A stretch of DNA of 64,000 nucleotides from Pseudomonas sp. UYIF39 (lineage in GTDB: Bacteria > Pseudomonadota > Gammaproteobacteria > Pseudomonadales > Pseudomonadaceae), in NCBI RefSeq assembly GCF_029963765.1, contig NZ_JALBYU010000021.1, positions 47,858 to 111,857 on the forward strand. Direction: 5' to 3'. Of this stretch, positions 43,587 through 53,381 are shown piece after piece. A program made the position numbers and the translations under genes. Each line of letters starts with the position of its first letter. Within the stretch, counting starts at the first letter, position 1. The notes beneath the pieces were generated by a model. It worked only from the letters and a program-made list of their open reading frames with translations, was not told where the DNA came from and made no database searches.

Positions 43587-45101
43587 TCAGCCGAGAAACA
43601 GCTGATAGGCCGGGTTGTCGCTTTCGTCCCAGTACGGGTAGCCGATTTCTTCCAGCGCTGCGGGCACCAGATGGCGTTCATCGTGAGGCACTTGCAGGCC
43701 CGCGACCACACGACCATCCGCCGCGCCATGGTTGCGGTAGTGGAACATCGAGATGTTCCAGCGCCCGCCGAGCTTGTTGAGGAAGTTGAACAGCGCACCT
43801 GGACGCTCCGGAAATTCAAAGCGCAGCACCACTTCATCGACCACATGAACAGCACGCCCGCCGACCATATGACGGATGTGCAACTTGGCCAACTCGTTGT
43901 CGGTCAGGTCGAGCACCGGAAAACCCTGCTCGGTCAGGCTGGCAAGCAGCGCACTGCGCGGATCGTTTTCCGGATGCGTCTGCACGCCAACAAAGATGTG
44001 CGCCTCGCTGCCGGTGTTGTAGCGATAGTTGAATTCGGTGATCTGACGCTTGCCGATGGCTTCACAGAACGCCTTGAAGCTGCCCGGCTTCTCGGGAATC
44101 GTCACGGCGATGATCGCTTCGCGGCCCTCACCCAGTTCAGCACGCTCGGCGACGTGGCGCAGACGGTCGAAGTTGACGTTGGCGCCAGAGTCGATGGCCA
44201 CGAAGGTGTGACCGGTGACGCCGCGTTGCTCGACGTATTTCTTGATCCCGGCCACGCCCAATGCGCCGGCAGGTTCAGTGATCGAGCGGGTATCGTCGTA
44301 GATGTCCTTGATCGCCGCGCAGATTTCATCGGTGCTGACGGTGATCACTTCATCGACATAATCTTTGCAGATATCGAAGGTGTGCTGACCAATCTGCGCC
44401 ACAGCAACGCCATCGGCGAAGAGGCCCACGGTCGGCAGGATCACGCGCTCGCCAGCGGCCATGGCCGCTTGCAGGCAGTTGGAATCGTCTGGCTCGACGC
44501 CGATGATTTTGATTTCAGGCCGCAGGTACTTCACGTACGCCGCGATCCCGGCGATCAGCCCGCCACCGCCCACCGGGACGAAGATCGCGTCCAGACGGCC
44601 AGGGTGCTGGCGCAGAATCTCCATCGCCACCGTGCCCTGTCCGGCAATGGTATGGGGATCGTCGTAAGGGTGAATGTAGACGTAGCCTTTTTCGTCGACC
44701 AGTTTCAGCGAGTAGGCCAGGGCTTCGGGGAACGAATCCCCGTGCAGCACCACTTTGCCGCCACGCGAACGCACGCCTTCGACTTTGATTTCCGGGGTGG
44801 TCTTGGGCATCACGATGGTCGCTTTCACGCCCAACACTTTCGCCGCCAGGGCCAGGCCTTGCGCGTGGTTGCCCGCCGAAGCGGTGACCACGCCGCGAGC
44901 GCGCTCTTCATCGGAAAGCTGCGTAAGCTTGTTGTAGGCGCCGCGAATCTTGAACGAGAACACCGGCTGCAAGTCTTCGCGCTTGAGCAAAATACTGTTG
45001 CCCAGCCGCTCGGAGAGCTGGCGGGCAGTCTGCAATGGGGTTTCTACGGCAACGTCATAAACGCGCGAGGTGAGGATCTTTTTGACGTACTGTTCAAGCA
45101 T
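43587..45101 (-). CDS. ilvA: Threonine ammonia-lyase, biosynthetic
   Basis: 504 residues. PLP lysine in VFSFKIRGAYNKL near residue 55, the glycine-rich phosphate loop VPVGGGGLIAGIA and PEIKIIGVEPDDSN follow. The C-terminal 180 residues form two ACT-like regulatory domains, which bind isoleucine and valine. It deaminates threonine to 2-oxobutanoate, the first step to isoleucine, feeding into the pathway that ilvD (16.6 kb) completes. It is divergent from rpiA. Confidence 0.96.
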   Translation of the reverse strand: MLEQYVKKILTSRVYDVAVETPLQTARQLSERLGNSILLKREDLQPVFSFKIRGAYNKLTQLSDEERARGVVTASAGNHAQGLALAAKVLGVKATIVMPKTTPEIKVEGVRSRGGKVVLHGDSFPEALAYSLKLVDEKGYVYIHPYDDPHTIAGQGTVAMEILRQHPGRLDAIFVPVGGGGLIAGIAAYVKYLRPEIKIIGVEPDDSNCLQAAMAAGERVILPTVGLFADGVAVAQIGQHTFDICKDYVDEVITVSTDEICAAIKDIYDDTRSITEPAGALGVAGIKKYVEQRGVTGHTFVAIDSGANVNFDRLRHVAERAELGEGREAIIAVTIPEKPGSFKAFCEAIGKRQITEFNYRYNTGSEAHIFVGVQTHPENDPRSALLASLTEQGFPVLDLTDNELAKLHIRHMVGGRAVHVVDEVVLRFEFPERPGALFNFLNKLGGRWNISMFHYRNHGAADGRVVAGLQVPHDERHLVPAALEEIGYPYWDESDNPAYQLFLG

Positions 45102-45248
45102 CGGAAAGCATCACTGAGCGGGTTGGGCAGGGCCAACGAGTCTAACCCGGCTTTTGCCTGAGCGACCACACGAATCAAGAGGTTTTAACCCGGCATGGGG
45201 CTATAATGCCGGCCTTTCCGTTCTTCCCTTGCCCGCTTCGGAGCCCGC

Positions 45249-45923
45249 ATGACCCAGGATCAACTCAAACAGGCAGTGGCTCAGGCCGCCGTCGACTTCA
45301 TCCTCCCGAAACTCGACGACAAGAGCATCGTCGGCGTCGGCACCGGCTCCACCGCCAACTGCTTCATCGATGCACTGGCCAAACACAAAGGCGCGTTCGA
45401 CGGCGCAGTCGCCAGTTCCGAAGCCACCGCTGCCCGCCTCAAGGGCCACGGCATTCCGGTGTATGAGCTGAACACCGTCAGCGACCTGGAGTTCTACGTC
45501 GACGGCGCCGATGAAAGCGACGAGCACCTGAACCTGATCAAGGGCGGCGGCGCAGCCCTGACCCGCGAGAAGATTGTGGCGGCTGTGGCCAAGACCTTCA
45601 TCTGCATCGCCGACGCCAGCAAACTGGTGCCGGTGCTCGGTGCGTTCCCGTTGCCGGTGGAAGTGATCCCGATGGCCCGCAGCCACGTGGCCCGCGAGCT
45701 GGTAAAACTCGGTGGCGACCCGGTCTACCGCGAAGGCGTGCTGACCGACAACGGCAACATCATCCTCGACGTGTTCAACATGCAGATCACCAACCCGGTG
45801 GAGCTGGAGACGCAGATCAATGCCATCGTCGGCGTGGTCACCAACGGTTTGTTCGCGGCACGTCCAGCGGATTTGCTGCTGCTGGGCACCAGCGAAGGCG
45901 TGAAAACCCTGCGCGCCAAATAA
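45249..45923 (+). CDS. rpiA: Ribose-5-phosphate isomerase A
   Basis: 224 residues, standard length. GVGTGSTANCFIDAL (substrate phosphate loop), the DLEFYVDGADESDEH motif with the acid residues, LIKGGGAALTREKIV with catalytic Glu and the KLVPVLGAFPLPVEV region. Interconverts ribose 5-phosphate and ribulose 5-phosphate in the pentose phosphate pathway. GGAGCCCGC precedes the ATG. Confidence 0.97.
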   Translation: MTQDQLKQAVAQAAVDFILPKLDDKSIVGVGTGSTANCFIDALAKHKGAFDGAVASSEATAARLKGHGIPVYELNTVSDLEFYVDGADESDEHLNLIKGGGAALTREKIVAAVAKTFICIADASKLVPVLGAFPLPVEVIPMARSHVARELVKLGGDPVYREGVLTDNGNIILDVFNMQITNPVELETQINAIVGVVTNGLFAARPADLLLLGTSEGVKTLRAK

Positions 45924-45942
45924 TCCCGATACGACGTAAAAC

Positions 45943-45971
45943 CTGTGGGAGCGAGCCTGCTCGCGATGAGG
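45943..45971. repeat. REP element, single copy
   Basis: CTGTGGGAGCGAGCCTGCTCGCGATGAGG follows the rpiA stop, between rpiA and the convergent small gene at 45987. Confidence 0.88.
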
Positions 45972-45986
45972 CCGGTCAAGGCACCC

Positions 45987-46340
45987 TCAAATCTCGCTTA
46001 TATAGGTGCCAGTCACCTTGAGGATATTTTGCAAGGTTTCCTCGACCTCAGCCAGATCGCCAGCATCCGTACTGTGAATGATTTCCAGCGAATCATCACC
46101 ATTCAGCGCATCCGCATCCGCCGCCGCGATTTCAATCAGCAGGCGGGTAGGGCTGAGGGTGACTTTCACGCCGTCCAGCGTCGAAGGCTCGCCGTCGAGG
46201 GTGATGTCCAGCGCGTCCTCGTCCGGGTAGCGGGTCATCAGGAACATATCGCCCTGATCGCTGTGGCAGCAGAGCATGGCCATGTTGTCTTCTTCGTCGT
46301 CGCACGGGTTGACGATCAAGAGGGCGGTGGTCATTTGCAT
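45987..46340 (-). CDS. Conserved hypothetical protein
   Basis: 117 residues, acidic and small, without signal peptide or membrane segment: MQMTTALLIVNPCDDEEDNM then a beta-rich body with HSDQGDMFLMTRYPDEDALD. It corresponds in position to PA0329 of P. aeruginosa, as I recall. It has no recognised domain. Stands convergent to rpiA and divergent from the gdhB leader. Confidence 0.75.
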   Translation of the reverse strand: MQMTTALLIVNPCDDEEDNMAMLCCHSDQGDMFLMTRYPDEDALDITLDGEPSTLDGVKVTLSPTRLLIEIAAADADALNGDDSLEIIHSTDAGDLAEVEETLQNILKVTGTYISEI

Positions 46341-46843
46341 GGGGAATTCCTGGCTCGACGAGCGTTGTGAAGACGAACAAAGGGCGATTCTGCCAGCCCT
46401 CGGGAATTTCTGCTCGCCTGAGTGTCAGAGGATGTGTCGTGAACATCTGGGGTGTTGCTGGTCATTTCTGGTACGGATGTGCCGCAAAACCGGGCTTAAA
46501 CCCCCCGTTTTGCCGTGCGGCTGCTAGTGTTGTTCGATGCACAAGGCGCAAGCTGCGTACCGATGACCGAATATGTCGCAGCGCTGCAAGCACGGGGCTT
46601 GCCGCACTCGTTAAGCTGCGCAACGGATGAGCACCTGTAAAGACATTGCGCTGCACCTTGCCCAGTCGTTTTTGCAGATGCCCATTCATGGAAGGTGAAT
46701 GTGACCTGAGTGTCTCGTCCAGCTTCACCCACCTGTCATCCTGTTTCCTCTGCCCGAGAATCAGGAACAGGGTGACGGATCGCCCCGAAAGGGGTTTGCA
46801 CGCGACGCTTCCATCAATAACAAGCCCAAGCGGAGTACCACAG
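46341..46843 (+). other. 500-base gap upstream of gdhB, promoter and leader region
   Basis: No convincing gene. Two hairpins are visible near its end: CTGTTTCCT with AGGAACAG (46741-46770) and CCCC-GAAA-GGGG (46783-46794). The sequence AATAACAA (46816-46823) fits the AANAANAA motif bound by Hfq/Crc and lies just before the gdhB ribosome site (CGGAG, 46831-46835). No confident promoter was identified; gdhB and the divergent gene at 45987 must share this gap. Confidence 0.5.
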
Positions 46844-49800
46844 ATGGCGTTCTTCACCGCAGCCAGCAAAGCCGACTTCCAGCACCAACTGCAAGCGGCA
46901 CTGGCCCAGCACATCAGTGAACAGGCACTGCCACAAGTGGCGCTGTTCGCGGAACAATTTTTCGGCATCATTTCCCTGGACGAGCTGACCCAGCGTCGGT
47001 TATCCGACCTCGCCGGCTGCACCCTTTCTGCGTGGCGCCTGCTTGAGCGCTTCGATCACGCGCAACCGCAAGTGCGCGTCTACAACCCCGATTACGAACG
47101 TCACGGCTGGCAGTCGACCCACACCGCGGTCGAAGTGCTGCACCACGACTTGCCATTTCTGGTTGATTCGGTACGCACCGAGCTGAACCGTCGCGGCTAC
47201 AGCATCCACACCCTGCAAACCACTGTGCTGAGCGTGCGTCGCGGCAGCAAGGGCGAGCTGCTGGAAATCCTGCCGAAAGGCACCCAGGGCGACGACGTGC
47301 TGCAAGAGTCGTTGATGTACCTGGAAATCGACCGTTGTGCCAACTCGGCCGAACTGAATGTCCTGAGCAAGGAACTGGAACAGGTTCTCGGTGAAGTCCG
47401 CGTCGCGGTCGCCGATTTCGAACCGATGAAAGCCAAGGTCCAGGAAATCCTCACCGGCCTGGACAACAGCCAGTTCGCTGTCGATTCTGAAGAAAAAGCC
47501 GAAATAAAAAGCTTCCTGGAATGGCTGGTGGGCAACCACTTCACCTTCCTCGGCTATGAAGAATTCGTGGTTCGCGATGAAGCCGACGGCGGCCACATCG
47601 TCTACGACCAGGACTCCTTCCTCGGCCTGACAAAATTGCTGCGCACCGGCCTGACCTACGATGACCTGCGCATCGAAGACTACGCCGTGAACTACCTGCG
47701 CGAACCGACCCTGCTGTCGTTCGCCAAGGCTGCGCACCCAAGCCGTGTACACCGTCCGGCTTACCCGGATTACGTGTCGATCCGTGAGATCGACGCGGAC
47801 GGCAACGTCATCAAGGAATGCCGTTTCATGGGCCTGTACACCTCGTCGGTGTATGGCGAGAGCGTGCGGGTCATCCCGTACATCCGCCGCAAGGTCGAAG
47901 AAATCGAACGCCGTTCCGGCTTCCAGGCCAAGGCTCACTTGGGCAAGGAACTGGCTCAGGTGGTTGAAGTGCTGCCGCGCGACGATCTGTTCCAGACCCC
48001 GGTCGACGAACTGTTTGCCACCGTGATGTCGATCGTGCAGATCCAGGAACGCAACAAGATTCGCGTATTCCTGCGCAAAGACCCGTACGGCCGCTTCTGC
48101 TACTGCCTGGCCTACGTGCCGCGTGACATCTACTCCACCGAAGTGCGCCAGAAGATCCAGCAAGTGCTGATGGATCGCCTTAAAGCCTCGGACTGTGAGT
48201 TCTGGACCTTCTTCTCCGAGTCCGTGCTGGCCCGCGTGCAACTGATTCTGCGCGTCGATCCGAAGAACCGTCTGGACATCGACCCGGTTCTGCTGGAAAA
48301 AGAAGTGGTACAGGCCTGCCGCAGCTGGCAGGACGACTACGCGAGCCTGGTCGTCGAAAGCTTCGGCGAAGCCCACGGCACCAACGTGCTGGCTGACTTC
48401 CCGAAAGGCTTCCCGGCCGGTTACCGCGAGCGTTTCGCCGCGCATTCGGCTGTGGTTGACATGCAGCACCTGCTGAGCCTGAAAGAATCCAATCCGCTGG
48501 TGATGAGCTTCTATCAGCCACTGGGTCAGGTCTCCGGTCAGCGCGAGCTGCACTGCAAGCTGTATCACGCCGATACGCCGCTGGCGTTGTCCGACGTGCT
48601 GCCAATCCTGGAAAACCTTGGCCTGCGCGTGCTGGGTGAATTCCCGTATCGCCTGCGTCACAACAATGGCCGCGAGTTCTGGATTCACGATTTCGCGTTC
48701 ACCGCCGCTGAAGGCCTGGAACTCGACATCCAGCAACTCAACGACACCTTGCAGGACGCGTTCGTCCACATCGTGCGTGGCGATGCCGAGAACGATGCGT
48801 TCAACCGCCTGGTGCTGACCGCCGGCCTGCCATGGCGCGATGTCGCGCTGCTGCGTGCCTATGCCCGTTACATGAAGCAGATTCGCCTGGGCTTCGACCT
48901 GGGTTACATCGCCAGCACCCTGAATAACCACACCGACATCGCTCGCGAGTTGACCCGGTTGTTCAAAACCCGTTTCTACCTGGCCCGCAAGCTCGGTACT
49001 GACGATCTGGAAGACAAGCAGCAACGTCTGGAACACGCGATTCTGAGTGCACTGGACGACGTCCAGGTGTTGAACGAAGACCGTATCCTGCGTCGCTACC
49101 TGGACCTGATCAAGGCCACCCTGCGGACCAACTTCTACCAGACCGACGCGCACGGTCAGAACAAGTCCTACTTCAGCTTCAAGTTCAACCCGCACCAGAT
49201 TCCAGAGCTGCCGAAGCCAGTACCGAAGTTCGAAATCTTCGTTTACTCGCCACGCGTCGAAGGCGTGCACCTGCGCTTCGGCAACGTTGCTCGCGGTGGT
49301 CTGCGCTGGTCTGATCGTGAAGAAGACTACCGCACCGAAGTCCTGGGCCTGGTAAAAGCCCAGCAAGTGAAGAACTCGGTCATCGTGCCGGTGGGCGCCA
49401 AGGGCGGCTTCCTGCCGCGTCGCCTGCCACTGGGTGGCGGTCGAGACGAGATCGCGGCCGAGGGCATCGCCTGCTACCGCATCTTCATCTCGGGCCTGTT
49501 GGACATCACCGACAACCTGAAAGACGGCGCGCTGGTACCGCCGGCCAACGTCGTGCGTCATGACGACGATGACCCGTACCTGGTGGTGGCAGCGGACAAG
49601 GGCACTGCAACCTTCTCCGACATCGCCAACGGTATCGCCATCGACTACGGCTTCTGGCTCGGCGATGCGTTCGCATCGGGTGGCTCGGCCGGTTACGACC
49701 ACAAGAAAATGGGCATCACCGCCAAGGGCGCGTGGGTTGGCGTTCAGCGTCACTTCCGCGAACGCGGCATCAATGTTCAGGAAGACAACATCACGGTGGT

Positions 49801-51751
49801 CGGCGTCGGCGACATGGCCGGTGACGTGTTCGGTAACGGCTTGTTGATGTCCGACAAGCTGCAACTGGTCGCAGCGTTCAACCACCTGCACATCTTCATC
49901 GACCCGAACCCGGAGCCTGCCAACAGCTTCGCCGAGCGTCAGCGCCTGTTCGACCTGCCGCGTTCGGCCTGGTCGGATTACGACACCAGCATCATGTCCG
50001 AAGGCGGCGGGATCTTCTCCCGTAGCGCGAAAAGCATCGCGATTTCCCCGCAGATGAAAGAGCGCTTCGACATTCAGGCTGACAAGCTGACCCCGACCGA
50101 ACTGCTGAACGCCTTGCTCAAGGCACCGGTGGATCTGTTGTGGAACGGCGGTATCGGTACTTACGTCAAAGCCAGCAGCGAAAGCCACGCCGATGTCGGC
50201 GACAAGGCCAACGATGCACTGCGCGTGAACGGCAACGAATTGCGCTGCAAAGTCGTGGGCGAGGGCGGTAACCTCGGTATGACCCAGCTGGGTCGTGTCG
50301 AGTTCGGCCTCAATGGCGGCGGTTCCAACACCGACTTCATCGACAACGCCGGTGGTGTGGACTGCTCTGACCACGAAGTGAACATCAAGATCCTGCTGAA
50401 CGAAGTGGTTCAGGCCGGCGACATGACCGACAAGCAACGTAACCAGTTGCTGGCGAGCATGACCGACGAAGTGGGCAATCTGGTGCTCGGCAACAACTAC
50501 AAGCAGACTCAGGCGCTGTCCCTGGCCGCCCGTCGTGCCTTGCCGCGAATTGCCGAATACAAGCGTCTGATGAACGACCTGGAGGGCCGCGGCAAGCTGG
50601 ATCGCGCCATCGAGTTCCTGCCGGCGGAAGAAGCGATCAACGAGCGCGTTGCGGTTGGCCATGGCCTGACCCGTGCCGAACTCTCGGTGCTGATCTCCTA
50701 CAGCAAGATCGACCTCAAGGAAGCGCTGCTCAACTCCCTGGTGCCGGACGACGATTACCTGACCCGCGACATGGAAACCGCTTTCCCTCCGTCGCTGGTG
50801 AGCAAGTTCTCCGAAGCCATGCGTCGTCACCGTCTGAAGCGCGAGATCGTCAGCACCCAGATCGCCAACGATCTGGTCAACCACATGGGCATCACCTTCG
50901 TTCAACGACTGAAAGAGTCGACCGGCATGAGCCCGGCGAATGTTGTGGGTGCCTATGTAATTGTTCGGGATATCTTCCATCTCCCGCATTGGTTCCGTCA
51001 GATCGAAGCCCTGGACTACCAGGTTTCCGCTGACGTGCAACTGGAGCTGATGGATGAGCTGATGCGTCTGGGCCGTCGCGCTACGCGCTGGTTCCTGCGC
51101 AGCCGTCGCAACGAGCAGAATGCTGCCCGTGACGTCGCGCACTTCGGTCCACATCTGGCAGCGCTGGGGCTCAAGCTCGACGAACTGCTGGAAGGCCCGA
51201 CTCGCGAAGGCTGGCAGACCCGTTATCAGGCGTACGTTGCGGCTGGCGTTCCTGAGTTGCTGGCACGCATGGTTGCAGGTACCACTCACCTGTACACCTT
51301 GCTGCCGATCATCGAAGCGTCCGACGTGACCGGTCAGAACGCAGCTGACGTGGCGAAGGCTTACTTCGCTGTCGGCAGCGCGCTGGACATCACCTGGTAC
51401 CTGCAACAGATCAGCGCTCTGCCGGTTGAAAACAACTGGCAGGCCCTGGCCCGTGAAGCGTTCCGCGATGACGTCGATTGGCAACAGCGTGCGATCACCA
51501 TCTCCGTCCTGCAACAGGGCGACGGCACCCAGGACGTGGAAACCCGTCTGGAGCTGTGGATGGAAGAGCACAAAGGCATGATCGAACGCTGGCGCACCAT
51601 GCTGGTAGAAATCCGTGCCGCCAGCGGCACTGATTACGCCATGTATGCAGTGGCCAACCGTGAGTTGCTGGATCTGGCGTTGAGCGGTCAAGCGGTAGTG
51701 CCTACTACTGCCGCTGTCACTGCCAGCGCTGAGTTGGAGCCGGCTGCCTGA
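46844..51751 (+). CDS. gdhB: NAD-specific glutamate dehydrogenase, 180 kDa type
   Basis: 1635 residues from ATG 46844 (MAFFTAASKADFQHQLQ), supported by GGAG nine bases upstream; the frame is open to 46646 but that extension is not typical of the family. The N-terminal half holds ACT-like regulatory segments; the catalytic domain follows about residue 740, with GGLRWSDREEDYRTEVLGL (glutamate and NAD region with the KAQQVKNSVIVPVGAKGGF lysines) and VGVGDMAGDVFGNGLL (Rossmann). It deaminates glutamate to 2-oxoglutarate with NAD+, the main catabolic route for glutamate-family amino acids. Large forms are hexameric and allosterically controlled. The gene ends at its own terminator. Confidence 0.96.
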   Translation: MAFFTAASKADFQHQLQAALAQHISEQALPQVALFAEQFFGIISLDELTQRRLSDLAGCTLSAWRLLERFDHAQPQVRVYNPDYERHGWQSTHTAVEVLHHDLPFLVDSVRTELNRRGYSIHTLQTTVLSVRRGSKGELLEILPKGTQGDDVLQESLMYLEIDRCANSAELNVLSKELEQVLGEVRVAVADFEPMKAKVQEILTGLDNSQFAVDSEEKAEIKSFLEWLVGNHFTFLGYEEFVVRDEADGGHIVYDQDSFLGLTKLLRTGLTYDDLRIEDYAVNYLREPTLLSFAKAAHPSRVHRPAYPDYVSIREIDADGNVIKECRFMGLYTSSVYGESVRVIPYIRRKVEEIERRSGFQAKAHLGKELAQVVEVLPRDDLFQTPVDELFATVMSIVQIQERNKIRVFLRKDPYGRFCYCLAYVPRDIYSTEVRQKIQQVLMDRLKASDCEFWTFFSESVLARVQLILRVDPKNRLDIDPVLLEKEVVQACRSWQDDYASLVVESFGEAHGTNVLADFPKGFPAGYRERFAAHSAVVDMQHLLSLKESNPLVMSFYQPLGQVSGQRELHCKLYHADTPLALSDVLPILENLGLRVLGEFPYRLRHNNGREFWIHDFAFTAAEGLELDIQQLNDTLQDAFVHIVRGDAENDAFNRLVLTAGLPWRDVALLRAYARYMKQIRLGFDLGYIASTLNNHTDIARELTRLFKTRFYLARKLGTDDLEDKQQRLEHAILSALDDVQVLNEDRILRRYLDLIKATLRTNFYQTDAHGQNKSYFSFKFNPHQIPELPKPVPKFEIFVYSPRVEGVHLRFGNVARGGLRWSDREEDYRTEVLGLVKAQQVKNSVIVPVGAKGGFLPRRLPLGGGRDEIAAEGIACYRIFISGLLDITDNLKDGALVPPANVVRHDDDDPYLVVAADKGTATFSDIANGIAIDYGFWLGDAFASGGSAGYDHKKMGITAKGAWVGVQRHFRERGINVQEDNITVVGVGDMAGDVFGNGLLMSDKLQLVAAFNHLHIFIDPNPEPANSFAERQRLFDLPRSAWSDYDTSIMSEGGGIFSRSAKSIAISPQMKERFDIQADKLTPTELLNALLKAPVDLLWNGGIGTYVKASSESHADVGDKANDALRVNGNELRCKVVGEGGNLGMTQLGRVEFGLNGGGSNTDFIDNAGGVDCSDHEVNIKILLNEVVQAGDMTDKQRNQLLASMTDEVGNLVLGNNYKQTQALSLAARRALPRIAEYKRLMNDLEGRGKLDRAIEFLPAEEAINERVAVGHGLTRAELSVLISYSKIDLKEALLNSLVPDDDYLTRDMETAFPPSLVSKFSEAMRRHRLKREIVSTQIANDLVNHMGITFVQRLKESTGMSPANVVGAYVIVRDIFHLPHWFRQIEALDYQVSADVQLELMDELMRLGRRATRWFLRSRRNEQNAARDVAHFGPHLAALGLKLDELLEGPTREGWQTRYQAYVAAGVPELLARMVAGTTHLYTLLPIIEASDVTGQNAADVAKAYFAVGSALDITWYLQQISALPVENNWQALAREAFRDDVDWQQRAITISVLQQGDGTQDVETRLELWMEEHKGMIERWRTMLVEIRAASGTDYAMYAVANRELLDLALSGQAVVPTTAAVTASAELEPAA

Positions 51752-51770
51752 TCAGGCGCTGAATGAAGAA

Positions 51771-51802
51771 GCCCCGCAATGAGAGTTGCGGGGCTTTTTT
51801 TT
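51771..51802 (+). terminator. Intrinsic terminator of gdhB
   Basis: GCCCCGCAA-tgagag-TTGCGGGGC followed by eight T residues, 20 bases after the gdhB stop. Confidence 0.95.
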
Positions 51803-51843
51803 GCGTTGTTTTTGTTGGGTCTGATAGGGCCCTATCGCGAGCC

Positions 51844-52554
51844 TTAATACAACTTCTGACCTGTTGTGCTATCGGTCATCGACACTTTATCTGTCGGCCT
51901 GGTCAATAAATTACTGAGCGACTGGTCAAACTTTTTCAAGGCTCTGACTTGCACGTCCTGTTGTTCATTTATATCGGCAACTATCTCTTCACTGCGTTTA
52001 TAGTCCGCCCATAACGGACTCAGCTCTTTAGCGTCATGCCCTTGTGCACTCCCAATGTAGTTGAAGTTTGTATCGTAGAACTCTGCGCTGACATCCGCGC
52101 TGATATCCGAACTGCGCGATGTCATCAATTGACTGCGCGTGTCTACGACGGCGACCACGTCCGGTTTAGCGGCCCTGAGGCTTTGCATGTCAGGGTACAC
52201 GGTCACCGAGCCAAACTGACGTTGCAACGATGCTTTGACCCAGTCCACCGCAAGGTCCGGTTTGGAGGTGGCGACGTAGGCATCGTGAATCGACTGCACC
52301 AGCAAGCTCTGGCCGAAACCGGTGCCGGCGTTGGCCTGGTAGTCCTGCAGGTAGGCGCGGTTGGTCTGAGTGTTGCGGCTGTAGACGACGCCCAGGGAAA
52401 CGTTGCTGCCATTGGTGACATGCGTGGCGCTGCTGCGGCCCACCGGCTCGGTGAAAATGCCGTCGAGCGAAGAAACAGCCTTCGGTGCAGTGGGTATTGA
52501 ACAGCCGGTCAAAAGAACCGTTATCGTCAAGGTGCTGACAAGTGCAAGTTTCAT
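51844..52554 (-). CDS. Putative lipoprotein of unknown function
   Basis: 236 residues from ATG 52554; the frame extends upstream but this start gives MKLALVSTLTITVLLTGC, a lipoprotein signal with the lipobox Cys at 18. The body is mixed alpha/beta, with VYPDMQSLRAAKPDVVAVVDTR and DISADVSAEFYDTNFNYIGSAQGHDAKEL, which resembles proteins with a CsgG/TolB-like N-terminal fold; this likeness is weak. The C terminus DSTTGQKLY is polar. Anchored to the outer membrane or inner membrane by lipid. Not recognised as a known family. Confidence 0.65.
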   Translation of the reverse strand: MKLALVSTLTITVLLTGCSIPTAPKAVSSLDGIFTEPVGRSSATHVTNGSNVSLGVVYSRNTQTNRAYLQDYQANAGTGFGQSLLVQSIHDAYVATSKPDLAVDWVKASLQRQFGSVTVYPDMQSLRAAKPDVVAVVDTRSQLMTSRSSDISADVSAEFYDTNFNYIGSAQGHDAKELSPLWADYKRSEEIVADINEQQDVQVRALKKFDQSLSNLLTRPTDKVSMTDSTTGQKLY

Positions 52555-52730
52555 GGTGTTTCTCCCGTGAAACAACTTGAGTCGGAAAGTTAATAGGCCG
52601 GAGGGTGTCGGCGCTAATTCCAGACTAAACCTGTCGTGACTGATTGAAATGGCCAACATCTGTACTTGTTGTGTGATCAATAGTTTTATTTGGTTTAAAC
52701 GTTTCCAGTTAATGACGCCTGGAAATAAAG

Positions 52731-52755
52731 AGGCCCGAACTCGTAGTTCGGGCCT
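52731..52755. terminator. Perfect hairpin, probable terminator of the cupin gene
   Basis: AGGCCCGAACT-cgt-AGTTCGGGCCT, an 11-base perfect stem, 28 bases beyond the cupin stop; on the minus strand it is followed by CTTTATTTCC. Confidence 0.75.
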
Positions 52756-52782
52756 GATTATTTATGGCTGCGAGTTCAGCTA

Positions 52783-53193
52783 TCAGTTTTCCAATGGGAT
52801 CAATACTTTTTCGTCCGGGGACAGCACCATGAACACCAACAGTTTGGCTGGCTTGGTTGCACTGGCATTTTTCGAGACCAAATGTTCCGATCCCGCCGGT
52901 TCGTACCAGAATTCGCCAGCCTTGTAGGTGATCGCTTTTTGACCCTTTACTTGAGAAGTTATCGAGCCCGAAAGGACGTAGGCCATGGCCGTGCCCTCGT
53001 GTTTGTGGGCGATGGACGATTGGCCGGGTTTGTAGTCGACTTCGATCATCAACGCTTTTTTGCCCGGCACGTTTTGCAGCATTTCGTCCTGCAGAATGGT
53101 GACTTTTTCCGAAGGGTCGTGGGCGAATGCCGCGGCGGAAAAGGTCAGGGCCAGGGCGGCAAGGGGGGCAGCACAGTAGCGGAAGGCTTTCAT
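52783..53193 (-). CDS. Exported cupin-domain protein
   Basis: 136 residues from ATG 53193 (AGGTG eight bases upstream). MKAFRYCAAPLAALALTFSAAAFAHD is a signal peptide with AFA cleavage. The cupin core is HKHEGTAMAYVLSGS (two His, Glu pattern) and EFWYEPAGSEHLVSKN, enough for one metal. Likely a small periplasmic barrel, perhaps binding a metal. Operates alone. Confidence 0.82.
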   Translation of the reverse strand: MKAFRYCAAPLAALALTFSAAAFAHDPSEKVTILQDEMLQNVPGKKALMIEVDYKPGQSSIAHKHEGTAMAYVLSGSITSQVKGQKAITYKAGEFWYEPAGSEHLVSKNASATKPAKLLVFMVLSPDEKVLIPLEN

Positions 53194-53381
53194 GGGTATC
53201 ACCTGCTGTGGTTAGTGTCAGGGACCACAGTAAGTCTCGGCCAGTGCCAAACAAACAGCCAATTTTCGTGAAGGCGAGGGGACCAATCATGCACGTTGAA
53301 AAAACAAGATCGCCGCCTCCAGCCACTCCTGCAGGGGTACCCATTGCCCTGTAGGAGTGGCCGAAGACGGCGACCTAATTT

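Noticed and set aside
43671..45161. 496-codon antisense frame over ilvA
   Set aside because: Shadow of ilvA; unsupported by ribosome site or conserved motifs.
46646..46843. 66-residue extension at the start of gdhB
   Set aside because: It is Arg/Cys/Ser-rich without family likeness, and the ATG at 46844 has a ribosome site and a typical family N terminus.
47000..51691. A 1563-codon open frame antisense to gdhB, the largest antisense frame in the window
   Set aside because: It mirrors the gdhB codon phase in GC-rich DNA with strong third-position bias, has no recognisable domain or signal, and its composition (Val, Gln, His, Arg rich) is typical of antisense shadows.
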